Assembly (NCBI GenBank): GCA_029964075.1
Contig: CM057142.1
Coordinates: forward strand, 1,565,770-1,629,769
DNA from: Patiria pectinifera
Lineage: Eukaryota > Echinodermata > Asteroidea > Valvatida > Asterinidae
DNA length: 64,000 nt
Direction: 5' to 3'
The notes beneath the pieces are model-generated. The model saw nothing but the letters and a program-made list of their open reading frames with translations, was not told the origin of the DNA and searched no databases. The position numbers and the translations under genes were made by a program. Within the stretch, counting starts at the first letter, position 1. Each line of letters begins with the position of its first letter. Below are positions 34,322-48,004 of the stretch, in pieces.

Positions 34322-37300
34322 TCTGATAGCTGGCCACCTATCAAAGGACCTGGAGATTAAGAAATAATGCAAACGGATAACATCTTACGGATAACAGTGA
34401 CTTTGTATTGACGCGAATCATGTATCCAAGTGTAAAATGTATTCAACAAAAAGGGCCTAATCTTTCTGTAAGGTTTGCTTTTACTGCATGTGTAGGTTAA
34501 AATGTTCCATTATATACCAACACCCCAGTCCGTTTTTATGGACAATATCGAGCAATATGCTGGGAGTTAACTGAAGAGCGTGATCACTGAAGCATACAGT
34601 TTTTCCTTGGGATCGATTGTTATACATGAGCGGTCAGCAATAAAGGCCAAGTATACAAACAACGCTCGTACCGACGGTACCGTTACATGAATCAAAATGT
34701 TCAGCATCAGCAGATCGTTCGTGATTTTCAAATTAGTCGTTTATTTTTTGTTTAAGTTGAACATGAGTTTAATCGGTATTGTGATGAATCTTATTTTGGT
34801 TGAAAATAACAAAACAAGTGAACCAAAATAAGAATGGTAAGTATGTATACACAACGGCCTATTGTCATTTAGTTTAATTCTAATAAATCGAAACTGAATA
34901 TATTTCGAAACGAGAAAGATAAACTGTATTTCGTGCTTCGAATACTCATGTATATTATGCAGACCATTTTGAGGGAATATTTTTGAATAGAGCCGGGAGG
35001 GATACTTTTTTAGCCACATTTAATATTTTCAGTAAGTTGGTTATCTTTGATCGTCTTTGATACCAAGGAAAATGTTGCTGAAAATAGATTTAGGGGATAC
35101 GATGATAATCAACTACATTACTGCAGTTATATCAAGCGACCTTTGTGCAACCTTTCAATACTGAACGTTGAATCAAGTAAACTTGTTTCATGTACTGCAT
35201 TTAAGCGTATACCCGATTCAGCATTACGTCGACGGTCCTTGGAGTCGGGTCATCTATAGTTGCCACTGTCCATGGCCCGCCCTTGACTTGCTACCGGACA
35301 GGTCAGTGGTCATACATCATTAGGTACACAATCAACCTGCACTGGTCAGCCAGTTGTCCATTACAGGCCTGTACTGCGTCTTATTCTTATCTGTTTAAAA
35401 GGAACATTTGCAATAACCCACAACGTTCCTACCGATTTAGCGAAAAAAACTTGCTCACAGTGAAGATACTAAATACCTCGTGAATTTGTTCTTTCTTTTC
35501 TTTTTTTTTGGCCTGAAATGATGGTATCATTCGGAAGAAAACATTCATAAGAAAATATACCCGCGGCCGGGCACAGTTTTTACATGCGTTAGCAACGGAA
35601 TTTAGTCACGAGACCAATGTGCATACGTTTTCTCTGTTTACTTAAAATAGAGTATCCTGTGAGTTGTAACTTCAACAAGTTAATATATCAACTGCAAGAA
35701 GACTGTATTTGATTGAAAAATAACATCGGTGTATTATAATTAGGTTAAAATTCTTTAATATAAAAACTCTTATTGATGAGCGTATGTGATTTTTAAAACT
35801 TTTACATGACTTTTGATTTGTTTAAGTGATTAAAAAAAAATCCACTGATTTAAATCTTGATTTAAAGAATAATTTAAATCAAGTGATTTCAAAATGATTT
35901 AAATCAAACAACCGTGAGTGGAGCAAATAGAGATATAACCGACATTGCAAAAACCTTAGTTAGTTTTACAGCAGAACAATTCCTCATTCAGCAGGTACAT
36001 TATACATCATGTCAGCATAGAGATTGTAAAAAGAACACATTCACCTGAAACGAAAACTGTTGACTTTATCATTGATTCTTTTTGGATTTTAAGTATTCTG
36101 GACCTTGGATCGCTTTTACTTGAAGACTAAGTGAAAATTATCTTCGGAGAATGCAGGTATCGCTTAAGGTAATAGGACCATTTGGGTTTCTTTTTCGGGC
36201 ATTTTCGTTTGTTTGAAAGAACAATTCCTCAAAATCTTCAGAAAGGTGCGTAAAAATGCTCTTGTTGGCTATTATCAGTGTTGTATGCAAATTGTTGATT
36301 CATGCATGGATGCAATACATTATTCCTAAAGAAGGTTTAGAGAAGCAGTGCCCAGACAGTACATCAATCAGCAAACTTCGTTGTTTGAACAGAAATAACG
36401 CTTGAACAGATGACAAACTTGTCTTCCATAGTGGGTCCTTCACTCATGTTCAGTGTTCCATAATTCCATAATTCCCTCGAATAGAGTGAAGCTTGTGTCT
36501 TGTGAGACGGTTAATTTCTCTCTCTTTTTTAGGCACAGATAATTTCTAAAACCCCAAAAGATGCAATTCAAAATACACATTGTTTTACAGATGGGTGTTG
36601 AATAATATATGGGGAATATAACGTTGTGATAAATTCACACAAAGACATATATAAACAATAAGAAAATCGACTTAAATAAAAATAAACATGAAAACAAAAA
36701 TTTAACTTTTGTTAAAATAAAAATCATGATTTTTAAAAACCTCAGCCTCTACTATTCAAAACCACGTTGACTTGCGCATTCTTCCCCAGTAAATAACACG
36801 TGCACACTGTATTCAAAACTTGTACTTTGACACTTGGCAAGGCCTATCTGCTTCCCTGTGGGAATCCCCATCCCACCACGCGGACCGTTTACACACCGTC
36901 TGGTCTATGCATAAGTGGTGACACTCTGGTGTGAACGCAAACAAGTACATGTATACCGTTTTCGGACAACATGCAAATATTTTCTATACTCTTACAATAA
37001 TATTTAATACTAAATTGAATTCTGACATCTTTACCATTTAATGAAGGTATATCTCACGAGAGCGATACCATTCTGAGCACATGGAGGAACATTATTTATG
37101 ACTTGAACGTACTGTTGTCTTGGAATGTCTTGTGTGTCTGCTTCAGCAGATATAACCTTGGTGGTTCTAAACAGAAAGTGTCCTTGCGATATATAAGTAT
37201 AGGGCCTACCAGAATTGAAGCAGCTAGTCTTTTTACTCCTGCAAGCAAATCTGCTATCAACCATGTATCAACGCATAATAAGCGTGAACTTTTATGAAAT

Positions 37301-40300
37301 TGGTAAAACAAAAGAAGAGAAGTGTCAGGTTAAATACAACATGATAAGAACTTGGTGCAAGAGTTTTCACATTATTACTATCACAGTACTCTCTTATTTC
37401 TGAAGAGTGAAAAGTCACTCTTTTAAAGTGACAATTTACTTCCATCGACTAAAACTAGGAACCACACGTTTTCGAGTGAAATCCATTCCATCGAATAGAT
37501 CGAATTTACACTCGAGGTTCGACTGGATTGATTTTTTCAAGAGTATTGCAATCTAAAATTAAAATCGTCTAAATAAATCCCCGGTTTCACTCTTACACTA
37601 ATCCCTGTAACACTCACTGAAAGTATATAACTTAAGAGCCAGTTACTGGAGTGGAAATTCAATCTATTCTACTGAATAAATTTCACTCAAAACGTCCTGT
37701 TCCTATAGTTGAGTCGAATGGTCCGCCCTGATCTCACCACGTTCATCGTATCCGCTTGGGCCTCTAGCCTCCCTCTTTAGTCTTAATTAATTAATTTTTG
37801 TCTCAACTTACCCTCCCTGAATGCAGGGTTTGTATTTCTGAAGAACAATAGTATCCATGCTATTATTGTTCCATGTATAATTCCAAGGAAGAATCCTGCT
37901 TTTCAATTGGCACGTTTTTAGCAAGGTGGTGGTATGTTTGGTGTTATACATGTACATTATCTGACCTTATGACAAGGATTCCTTGGCAAGCCAAGGTGAT
38001 GAACCAGTACAAATGAACCAAACCGAACACGCGTCCGTCTCGCCGCACATGTAACATTACGTAACATCTCCCCCCCCCCCCCCCCCCTCACAAGGCCCTT
38101 TCTCTTTTGCTGGGATAAACTGTCTACCAATTGTCTGCGTAATGATGTATCAACATAAAGCCACCATTATCAATATGGGAATTAGTTACGTAAGGTATAT
38201 TGGAGTGACATTTCTTCTCAAGATTCATAAAATAGGACAACGCTTTCGGCTGCTCGATCTCCCATTCGCGAGTTTAAGACCCTAAACATAATACAAACTA
38301 CTTGTGGTTTGAGTCAATCAAGGTCGGTTCCAAAACAAAATTTTCAAGGGTTTGGTGTGGAAAGGGGGGGGGGGAGGGGAGGGCTTGATTTTTTTTTCAA
38401 AAAGGGGAAGCTTGGGGATTAAATATATCGTGTGCTATTTCCACATTGTAATATTAAAACTAACCGGTACATGTATTGTGTGAGATACGCAACGCTTTAA
38501 TTAATTTCCTGAAAATTTAAGACCAAAAGCTGTCTCCACTCCTGCGATTAAAAAACAAAACACATGCCGATACTCTGTACTGCCATGCATAATTTAAAAT
38601 ATATAATCATGTCGATCATCCTTTTTTGCATAATAAATGAAGCTTTTATGTGTTGATTTCTGTCGCGGTCATGTCATGCATAGGTCAAGGGCAAACACTA
38701 GCTAGGTGTAGAGTGCCTACGCCAATATCGAAAATCGTATTGCAATTATTTATAGTATATCAAACTCAAGGAATGATATAGGAGAGCCGCAGTTTAATAT
38801 TTTCAGTTTAGGCCTACAAGTAAAATGAGCTCCACCTGCCCACTTGTTGTACTCAACCATGGAGGAAGGAATATGACTCAACTTTCCTCCAGTACAAATG
38901 ATTTTCCACGCTCATTATTCCTCCATGCTTATTCCGCCCACACCAAATGCGGCACATATGGTTCGTCAAAACACTAGTCAAGAACAGTTTATATAAACAA
39001 AACTATTCGTTTGCGAGACGATCATGTGTGCAGTAGCAGTTACACAAACCTATGCACAAACATTAATAGCACACAGAAACTGTTTAAAACCATGGAGGAA
39101 TCTGGTTTGATTATACCGCGCTCCCCTAAATTACAAAACGACCGTATACCACGTGCACTATGTACATGTACACTTCAGACGCTAAACAAATTCCACAAAC
39201 CTTTTCATATCGAAACACAACGGTTGTGCAGTTGGCACGAACAAAGCCATGTTGTACGTTACAAGCAAGTCACTGAAGCTACACTTTCAACCGATGAAAT
39301 CACATCAAATCAACAGTCTAAAAACAAGTGTAAGGCAGTTGTTTGAAAATGTGAAGCTACTTCTTGATGACCGCTGAGCATCGATGATGATGAACAAAAC
39401 AAATGAAAAATTCATGCGTGTGTCATCATGGCGCGCGGGGGCAACGTAGACACCGATTCTCAACACTAAGCGCCACGTATTACGACACATTACGTAATCC
39501 TCCAACTTTTGTGCCCGTCTTAAAAAGTGGGGTAACATTCAGCGTAACCACAGGCACTAACTGGACCTAATATCTATTCCTAGAAATGACCCAAAACAGG
39601 ATTTTTTCAGACAAATAAAAACAACGTTGACACGCCCTTACGTAACTATCTGGGTCAATTTATGAAGATTTGTGACTAACCTTGTCCTCACGGGGTGACC
39701 ACGGAACAAAAAACACCAGGCGTACGCTCCTCTTCGGGCGGTGTTTTCACCTACAGACCACCCAAGATACTCCGTTGAACTTCGCCAGGCGAAACCAAGT
39801 TTACACTTGTGTAAATTCCCCCACTTTTAATTTCGAAATTCAGAATAACATGGCCTACAAAAAGGCTTGATGATTTCCATTCGTTCACATCGTTTATGTC
39901 TGGCATGCTATGTACTATCGCATACACAAACGGCACATTGTACACAGTCGAGTCCAGTACGCATTCAAACACGCAGCCTTCGTTGTAATTTTGACCTGAA
40001 CCTGAACTTGACGGCAGCATAATCATGTGTGGGCGGGACTTACCACCAACTACCCAATCACAGTCGCCGTTAGGCAAGCGGTGGGAGTGTATAATCCCTA
40101 TCGAATGAATTGATTGGTCCTTCTTGAGTTATTAGGTAATGGCTCCCGAGCTGAGTTGGCTTCAGGTTAATCGAGGACAATGCGTTATAATATATGCCAC
40201 AGACCACAAGGCCGATTCATGCACAAAAGACTGACCCGCCAATATTTGTTATGCGCATGACGTTGAAACCAAAGCATGCTTGCAACTGACTCATTTTTGT

Positions 40301-42934
40301 TTTGCTTAATTTAGCCCCAAACCTTTTACACTGGTCGGCAAGAAAATATGTTACGCAATAATTGCGCAATTTAAGATGGCAAAATAACCATTTATTTTTA
40401 TGAAGAAAACTGAATCATGTTAAAATAATTATGTTGGGGGTATTTATGTGGTAATTTAGTGGAATGATCTGTAACTATTTCTGATAATCGAATTGCCAGA
40501 TGCACAATAAAAAAGATATTACTTTAATATAAAAAAAAAAACAATAAATATTTTATGGGAGTTTCCGATTTTCCCAGATCTTGAATACACATTCTTATTC
40601 TACTGCTGTGAACATTGGAGGGGAAATACAGCGAATATTAAATATATATATATATAATCAATTTACACTAGATTTATCCGATATTTTAATAAAAATGCTG
40701 TTAAATTTGAACCAATCTGATGACGAGTATATATATTGTGACTGACTCGAAACAACATAAAAGCTTCATAAATGCTGCAAATAGCCCGATATCACACAAC
40801 CGATTGGCGTACAATTTTCATTACTTTCAGAATAAAAAAACGAACGGTGGACCTTTGTCAACTTTTAAGTAAAAATAAGATAAATGCTTTTGTTCAGTTT
40901 TATTTATTACTCATTTATTCCTCCTTGTGTAGTGTTTTACAAAGGGTCATTGAACCAATGCGGATCTCCAGAAACATCAGTGATTCCACGTAAGAAAAGG
41001 AAACTTCAACAGAGCTAAAATTGAGAAAACGTTGTTTTTTTTTCAATGCAAAAGTGAATAGAAACGTAACATGTGTAGGTGAAGCAGAATAGGAGTCGGC
41101 GAAAAACAGACCCAAACTAAAACGGGCGTCAGTTTATTTTCGGGTTTTTTATTTGTTTATTCTCAAAACAAGAAAGTGTTTTTCTTCTTTTTTTAATCTA
41201 AAAAAAGTAAGAAAGTGCATTATCACAAAGTTTACTCCGTCCACTTGATACGCCAATGTAAAAAAAAATTGCATAAATCTGAATGCATTTAAATGCCTGT
41301 AGTGCTGATGGTAGTACCCAAAGGTAGCTAACTGCAGAATCATCGTGGTTTATGGGAAAAGACAGGAAGCCACAAACATATCAAATGTCTACATTTGGGA
41401 CTTTTATTAACCCCTTGCTCTACCTGATCCTCCAAATCACTTCAGTATTTGAAAAAAAGTGACTCGTCCATGTTTTATCACAGCATGGAGGTAGAATTCT
41501 ACCTCTATGGTAGCAGACCAGTAAATAAACTTCCATAGACCCCAATGGTAAATGCTCCCACTTCAGAAATTCGGGGAAAATACTCACAACTCTCCAAATG
41601 TGTTCGAGACACACATCAAATTAAAGCTTATTTCATCATCTTTCATTTTCTTTTCAATTTTCGGGGGGGTCAACTGATGACTTTTAGGACAAATTTCCAT
41701 CTGAAGATGATCACCCCTGAAAATAGTCCTGAAGCCCATCGCCATTTTGAAAAACGATGCCTACACTCCATTGCAAAATAGAGCGCTTTTAGGGTCCAAA
41801 TTACATCCAAATTACACAGAACTGCAAGCTCCCAGTCCTGTGCACGGCTTCCACCCATACTTTTTACAAACCCCAAGTTCATGGCCCACAGCATGCTCAA
41901 ATACTGAAGATTTTGAGGGCATGCAAATCGTGATTTGGCCGGCGTAGGCAATTTCGGACCGATTTACTGGTCTGCACCCAAGAACTGCCAAAGGGTATTG
42001 ACAGAAAGCTTGGCCATGTAATGCTGTGAGGAAACTCATTGGTCAGCAATAATCAATGAGACCAAAGTAAACAACTCTGTCACGTCTGTGGTAAAATCAC
42101 TTGGCTGGTGATTCAACAAGAATCATCCAATGTACTTCTGCTGGAGTGCATTGGCATGCAATAAACTACACCAAAAGTACAAGGGTTTTAAGCTTTATAG
42201 CTCAATGGTAAGCTCAACACCTGCAGTTGCAGTTTTCTGAAACATTTTTGGGGTAATTTTTTTTGTTTTGCTGAAACAGTAATTTGTCAATTAAATAATT
42301 GGTCAATTCCCCAATGCCGAAAGTGGTAATTTTTAAGATCTCTCAGAAATTTTCGGCATGGCCCAATCTCTTTCAATCCCTTTATTCTTGTCAGTAGTAA
42401 AAACAAGTCATAATAAATGAAGAAATGCAGTAAATAGTTTATGGGAAACAACAGACAAAACCTGATATTCAATGCTTTAATTTGAATTCGGTGGAGTATC
42501 TTGCAGAAATGTCAACAGGTCCCCAAAAAGACAATTTCACCCATATCACTTCAATCAAGTTGACAAAATTCTGTCTCAATACAAAGAATTGTTTTGAAAT
42601 TGAAATGGCAGTATAGTCATATCTGAGAGGTGTTTCAGATGTTTTTGTTTGTGGTCAACTTTGTATGTGACACTTATTCAAGCTGCTACAAGGCTGATCA
42701 AACTGATATGTCAAATGCTGGGTTCAAGAACTGGATCTTTATCTTTATCATAATCCACACTTGAAGGTTGACAGAAAGTTCACAAACCCAACATAACTCC
42801 CTCCATCATTTATTTGTCTCTGTGTTCAAATAGCAATGGGGTTTCAGTTGTTCCAACTTCCAACCCATCACAAAGAATCCAACAATGATTCAAAATCGTT
42901 TCACTACTAGCACCAGAAGATGTGAGGACGCAAA
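34322..42934. other. Region upstream of the bZIP gene, down to MRPS12
   Basis: Probably holds 5' non-coding exons, introns and the promoter of the bZIP gene, then the 3' flank of MRPS12. Seen here: GATTTAAATC-rich sequence at 35840-35915, poly-C at 38071-38087, (TA)n near 40640-40655, a TAGGCCTA palindrome at 38809, and PAR-bZIP sites listed separately. None of the short ORFs shows a conserved motif. Confidence 0.45.
38056..40358. promoter_or_regulatory. Cluster of PAR-bZIP/C-EBP-type sites upstream of the bZIP gene
   Basis: ATTACGTAAC at 38056-38065, GTTACGTAAG at 38185-38194, ATTACGTAAT at 39489-39498, CTTACGTAAC at 39637-39646 and GTTACGCAAT near 40349-40358. These match or closely approach RTTAYGTAAY or RTTRCGCAAY. 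The first and third are full PAR-bZIP sites. Autoregulation of the downstream bZIP gene is inferred from position. Confidence 0.42.
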
Positions 42935-43330
42935 TCATTTCTTTTTCTTGACGACATGTCCACAGTCAAATTTGCCCCTGATGACAGTGTGCTTGACCCC
43001 AGGCAGATCTTGAGTCCTCCCCCCTTCCACCAAGACAATGTTGTGCTCCTGGAGATTGTGTCCCTCCCCTGGGATAAAAGCAACAACCTCTCTGCCGTTA
43101 CTCAGTCGGACCTTGGCACATTTCCTGTTCGCTGAGTTAGGTTTCTTGGGTTTCCTGATCAATGTCTTGAGGACCACGCCTTTCAGCTGAGGCCGGTGGT
43201 CTGTCGGGTGGGTCTTTTTGGGGTTGGGTTTCTTGCGGTAGGGGCCTCGTCTGTGGAGCTGGTCCACTGAAATGCTCCGGAAAGGTGTGATGACTGAACC
43301 TAGAGGCCATAGTCTCTGCAGAAGACTCAT
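42935..43330 (-). CDS. MRPS12: Mitochondrial ribosomal protein S12 (uS12m)
   Basis: Nuclear-encoded small-subunit mitoribosomal protein near the decoding site. The coding part is one exon of 131 residues starting [11 protein letters not shown] splice acceptor (TTATCCAG) 17 bases upstream of this ATG shows a preceding 5' non-coding exon. The first about 30 residues (Arg/Ser/Leu-rich) act as a mitochondrial presequence. The core carries uS12 signatures in order: [79 protein letters not shown], and the mito-type end GHVVKKKK. The length is close to the human protein (138). The in-frame extension to 43393 comes from reading into the intron and is not used. Confidence 0.96.
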   Translation of the reverse strand: MSLLQRLWPLGSVITPFRSISVDQLHRRGPYRKKPNPKKTHPTDHRPQLKGVVLKTLIRKPKKPNSANRKCAKVRLSNGREVVAFIPGEGHNLQEHNIVLVEGGRTQDLPGVKHTVIRGKFDCGHVVKKKK

Positions 43331-44013
43331 GTTGGTATTAACACAACCTGGATAACAATAGACACAAGGGAAATAAACCCACTTAATATTCATTCACTCT
43401 AACCCTCTCAGTTCCTACATCTACAAAATCCTCCCGATTTTGAGGATTATGCAGAAATTAGGAGGTAGAGCCCAGCCACTAGGATAAGGAATGTGCTGCT
43501 GGGTCCATGCAGTGGTGTATTTTGGGTGATTTACAAAAACTGTCGGAAGGTCACTTGTTAAATAAGGCAACAGAGTTCGGTGCATGAAAAGACTGTCAGA
43601 AATGCTGAGAAATGACCTTATGTATCTGAAAAGGAAAAAGGAACATCATTTTCAAAAAAAGATGCAAGGAAGGTTAACAAAACCATTTAGAACAGTAAAC
43701 AAGCAAACTAAAACAAATATAGTTTTATTTCAATACTCTACAGGACCATTGTCATTGATAGGATAATTCTATGGCAAAGAGGACACAGCTAAAAAGGAGA
43801 AAATCAATGAAATCTTTGGAACTACAAGCATCACAACATCAAATGTGGTATCAAATTAAAGGGCACGAAAAGACCTTTCTTTCGAGTGGTGTGCCAGTGT
43901 AATAGAATTTGGTCAAATGTATTTTTGTTTGTAAAAAAACTGTTTTGGGGCTAAAATTACAGGTTTTAAGAAGTCGTTTTGGCATCTTGTTCACACGCAA
44001 AACGCAAGTGTTA

Positions 44014-44267
44014 GGCCCCCCCCCCAAAAAAAATTCTGCTTTCGATTACACGGCATTCGAAAATAGGGTAGGTAGGTGGGATTTTTTTTTTGGCCAATTT
44101 TATTTGTGTGTGATTATATGGAGCATCTGCGTGTAGTCAAGGGTAAAAGGTAGAAATTGATGGTTTTGGGTGTTTTTTACTCATTTTTCCCATAAAAAAA
44201 ATTAGGGTAGGGGCTGTCAGAATAGGGTAGGTAGGGAAACCGGAAGCAGAACTATTTTTTTTGGGCC
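44014..44267. mobile_element. Harbinger-like MITE with TTA target duplication
   Basis: A 254-bp element. Left end GGCC, poly-C, AAAAAAAATTCTGCTTTC; right end GAAGCAGAACTATTTTTTTT, then GGGCC. TTA flanks both sides (44011-44013 and 44268-44270). Inside is a GGGTAGGTAGG repeat in two places. It has no coding sequence. Confidence 0.72.
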
Positions 44268-44853
44268 TTATTATGAGTTTGTGTATAAATTAATTAAGGC
44301 AGAGAGAAAGGTTAATAATCTACATGTATGTCAAAATAGATTATTTGATTTGAAGGCCTACAAGTTTCTTATACATGTATGCTTTAACTAGTGCCAAGGA
44401 AAGGCGGACAAACTGTAACACTATTTACCATATCACAATTTACCAAAATACATCCCTCTAGTGATGTCATGATTGATTTGATAATTGTTATGGTAGCATA
44501 TGACCTACACTCTTAGATTTTATGATGTTCGGGCACTAAAAACTTAAAATAGTCTTCCAACATTATGAGGGAATTTTCAAATGCAGCACATTCAAGTTTT
44601 CGCCATGTCCTCCATGACATAAGACACCCTTTTAATGTAACACAAGTTACCATGGAATTGCCTGATAGTTCAAAAGCAGTTTGAAAAAGTTAGAGGTCCT
44701 AACCTTCCAATCCTAGCAAGAACTACGATCAAAATGTTATGCCCTCTTACTTTTTGTTATTTGAATATTTCAGTTCAATCACATCAGTAAGAACTTTACA
44801 GCAGTTCTATTAATTTTCCATAGCAGTTTATTACATTCAAAAGTTGATTAATA

Positions 44854-45001
44854 AGGGAATAAATGTGTGCTCCGGTTTATTACCGAGCTCTGCGTGCTGT
44901 CTGATACCTCGCCGTGGAGGCGAGCCGGAGCCGGCAGCCAATGTGACTCAAGCAGTTTTAAAAAGAGTGATAAATAAATCGACCGCACATATTTATTCCC
45001 C
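44854..45001. mobile_element. Small TIR element, about 150 bp
   Basis: Left GGGAATAAATGTGTGCTCCG is mirrored at the right by CGACCGCACATATTTATTCC. The centre is GC-rich (GAGGCGAGCCGGAGCCGGC). No clear target duplication. Confidence 0.45.
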
Positions 45002-45951
45002 CATTCATAAATCTTATCCGTAAAAAAATATCAAATAAGTCGTTCAAAAATCCCGATTTTGTTCAACAAGTTCACTTCATGCTGGGTGTTTCAGCTGGCG
45101 AGTAAGATAAACAAAACTTTATATGGAGATGGCCGCGCGTAACATGTTTCTGCGCAATGTCCGCCAGAGCACCTGGGGGGCGTTGTGCTTTGAATTACTA
45201 AAAAATAAAATTCTGACTCGCTTGTAGTGTTGCAATGCTACGTGAGATTGTGTGTGAACCAATTAACCAATGAAACGGTAAGAGGCACTGGATTTTTAGG
45301 AGTCCACATTTTATTGTGACACTGGAAAAGTGTTTAAGACCAGCTAGCCATCATAGCCATGTCTTTATCATCCGTTTAAGACCGGCCACGTGACGGGCTC
45401 TCGACCAATAGGAATAGCTAAACTGTCTGAGGTATTTATGAATATTACTTAATCCCTCACATTCACAGAGATCAAGGAGTTAAACACCAACCTGTCTGAC
45501 ATGTTGTAAACATTTTGGCATGATTGACAGCTGTAGTGAGATGTCGCTGACACTGACGCAAAATGTTCCACATGATCTACAAATTCAAGACATAAATACT
45601 GTTTGATTTTCTATTTGTAAATTGATAATTTGGCATTTGTTACATCTGCATTGTCACATGGCACTTGATATAATGCTTGCTAATGTATGAATTTGCATTC
45701 TAACATGGCTCCGATGAAAAAAAATATAGGCCTAGGGTTTTATTTGACAAAAGTTTAGTTATAGGCAGTGGATATTTCGCCGGAGACGGCAAACCTTTAG
45801 CAAACATTAGTTTGCCGGATATGCACTAAACATACGCAGTTACTGTGTTTTTGTACTTAGACATTTTCCGGTGACAAATTTTAGTCTGGCTCCATGCCAA
45901 CATTATCGTTGTAACTTCGTATTCACAAGATGGGAATCAGACCATTTTACA

Positions 45952-46200
45952 ATTTCGAACTTTAATTCCCTTTAAATAAAATCCTCCAGAGCCACAAATC
46001 TAAAAAAGAAAATGTAATACACTGCAATAAAATGTTTGAGACATGTTAAAATATTATAATAAAAGAAGAATATTCTTATTTTTTGGGGATGGGGAAAAAA
46101 AACCTTAGAAATGTCACCAGCGGGGATCGGGATCGAACATCTTCCTTGAGACTCATGAGATATACACTACTGCACTACCACTACACACTCACACTACATT
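45952..46200 (-). mobile_element. tRNA-derived SINE (family A)
   Basis: On the minus strand a degraded tRNA-like head (B box TGTTCGATCCCGATCCCCGC) is followed by a body and the tail GGCTCTGGAGGATTTTATTT, then AAAGGGAATTAAAGTTCGAA. It matches the family A copies at 9378 and 22970. Confidence 0.6.
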
Positions 46201-47120
46201 TAATAAATTAATTTATAATATATTATCTATCTTAGATTCAGCCCTATCGCGCCCTCTAGTGTGCCCTCTGTTGATAGTAAATGTTTACTTGCAGCAAATA
46301 TCCACTTTACTATACACTAATAATTATATTAATAATAAATATAAATAAATAATAAATAATTAAATAAAAAAAAAAAATGCATAATATTATATAATATTAT
46401 AGTTAAGTCAAGTCTGCTTTGGAATGATAAAAAAAAACACATCCTTAGGCTCTAATTTTACAAAAACTACAAAAGGGCCCGTAATATTAAACTACACAAT
46501 CGCGCTTGTTTGGGGGCCGGGCCGCCGGGGGGAGAGGACTCGATGTCCGTAATCTGGGCAATCAAAAACTAATTGCAAGCTCTGTAAATTACTGCAGTGC
46601 AAGTGCAACGTTTTCATGCATTTAACAGCACACATTTTGAAATTATCAATCTTGACGTACCTGCTATCGACTGAATAGAATCACAATTTGAAAGTTTAGG
46701 ATTTCGGATGCTTTACTTGATTACAAAACTACACAAATTTAACGCTCGACTCGAACTCGATCATCGAGACACACGTTAAACATGTTGCAGTCAGGTACGC
46801 GAGAAGTGGCTTTCGTGAATAACTCTTGATTTTAGGGAAAGAAGTCTGGATACTAGTTTAGAGAATCGAAACATCTAAGGTGGCCGATAAAAGCCACGGA
46901 ATAAGAAGCAGACTATTGAAAATTAGGAACAGCATCGAAATAAAGATTCCGCCTAGCCTAGTATTAAAGCGTGTATTAAATCAAACGAAACAAACACAAA
47001 TAAAATTAACGCTTTTAGTTTTAAGAAATAATTTAAAAAAAATTATAATAATTGAAAAATTGTACAGATGATATTTAAAATCCCCGAAAAATCGTAAAGT
47101 TCATTTCGACTTATAGTTAA

Positions 47121-47576
47121 AGGGAAAATACAACATTTGCAAACATCGAAAAATAAAACTACCAAGTTGTTACGAAATACCTTACTAGGATGTTGGTAAA
47201 TGACATGCTAAAGTATCCTGTAAAATTATGGCACCTGGTGTGAAGCCATTTTCAAGAAAATGATATATATGTGTATACATTTCCAACGCTGGTCGGCCGA
47301 CCACCGTTGGAAAAACCTAACTATTTTTCAATTACTGCTCCAAACTTACCATTTTTTTTAAGTCTAAATTTTGTTTTGCTAGCTATTGGTTCCATGTTCA
47401 TGAACAGGTGCAGGCCAGCTAGACTACTTGAATAAATTTGTTTTTCTTGGTTATTCCAGCATTTTCGAACACAAAACGTCAAACATGTCAGTGCAACAAT
47501 ATTTGATCTATTATACTAACCCCCCAAATAGTTCATTTCTGAAAATTACAGCAAAAGCCAATGATGTACATTCCAT
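47121..47576. mobile_element. piggyBac-type MITE, copy 3
   Basis: Left flank TTAA (47117-47120), then AGGGAAAATACAACATTTGC. The core GTCGGCCGACCACCGTTGG is near 47290. The right end decays after GATGTACATTCC. Same orientation as copies 1 and 2. Confidence 0.7.
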
Positions 47577-48004
47577 TATTCCATTTGCAAAAATCTAGTG
47601 CTCCAACACTCTTACGAAATCAATACGACATCGGCTTGTTCCTTTCACATCTTGAAATCTGGTTAGTTGTAATCAAAGATCCTATAGCGCCGCTTGCGGC
47701 GCTACAAAGCATCATGTACATGACTTGTACATGCCAATGATAACTTGACTTTTGTTTCTTGATTTAATAGAGGATCAGGAAGGACAACAACACTGGGCGC
47801 GGCCTTAAAATAAATTGAAATATGAATATATTAACGGCTGCAAACACGCCTACTGACTGAATTGAACTGAAATACAATGTATACAAATCATGAAAGACGT
47901 TTCGACACTAGCACTGGTTTTCTTAAAGAAAAAAAAAGCTCTGGAACATTTTCCGCTAGTGCTGCTCAAGGCCTCGTGCATACTTGCTTGGTATACTTGG
48001 CATA

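Noticed and set aside
43331..43393. In-frame N-terminal extension of MRPS12
   Set aside because: A splice acceptor lies at 43348-43350, so the upstream codons are intron; the ATG at 43330 begins a plausible mitochondrial presequence.
45129..45227. 32-codon ORF starting MAARNMFLRN, resembling a mitochondrial presequence
   Set aside because: No splice donor in frame, no conserved continuation, and it lies in MRPS12 upstream DNA on the opposite strand; most likely chance.
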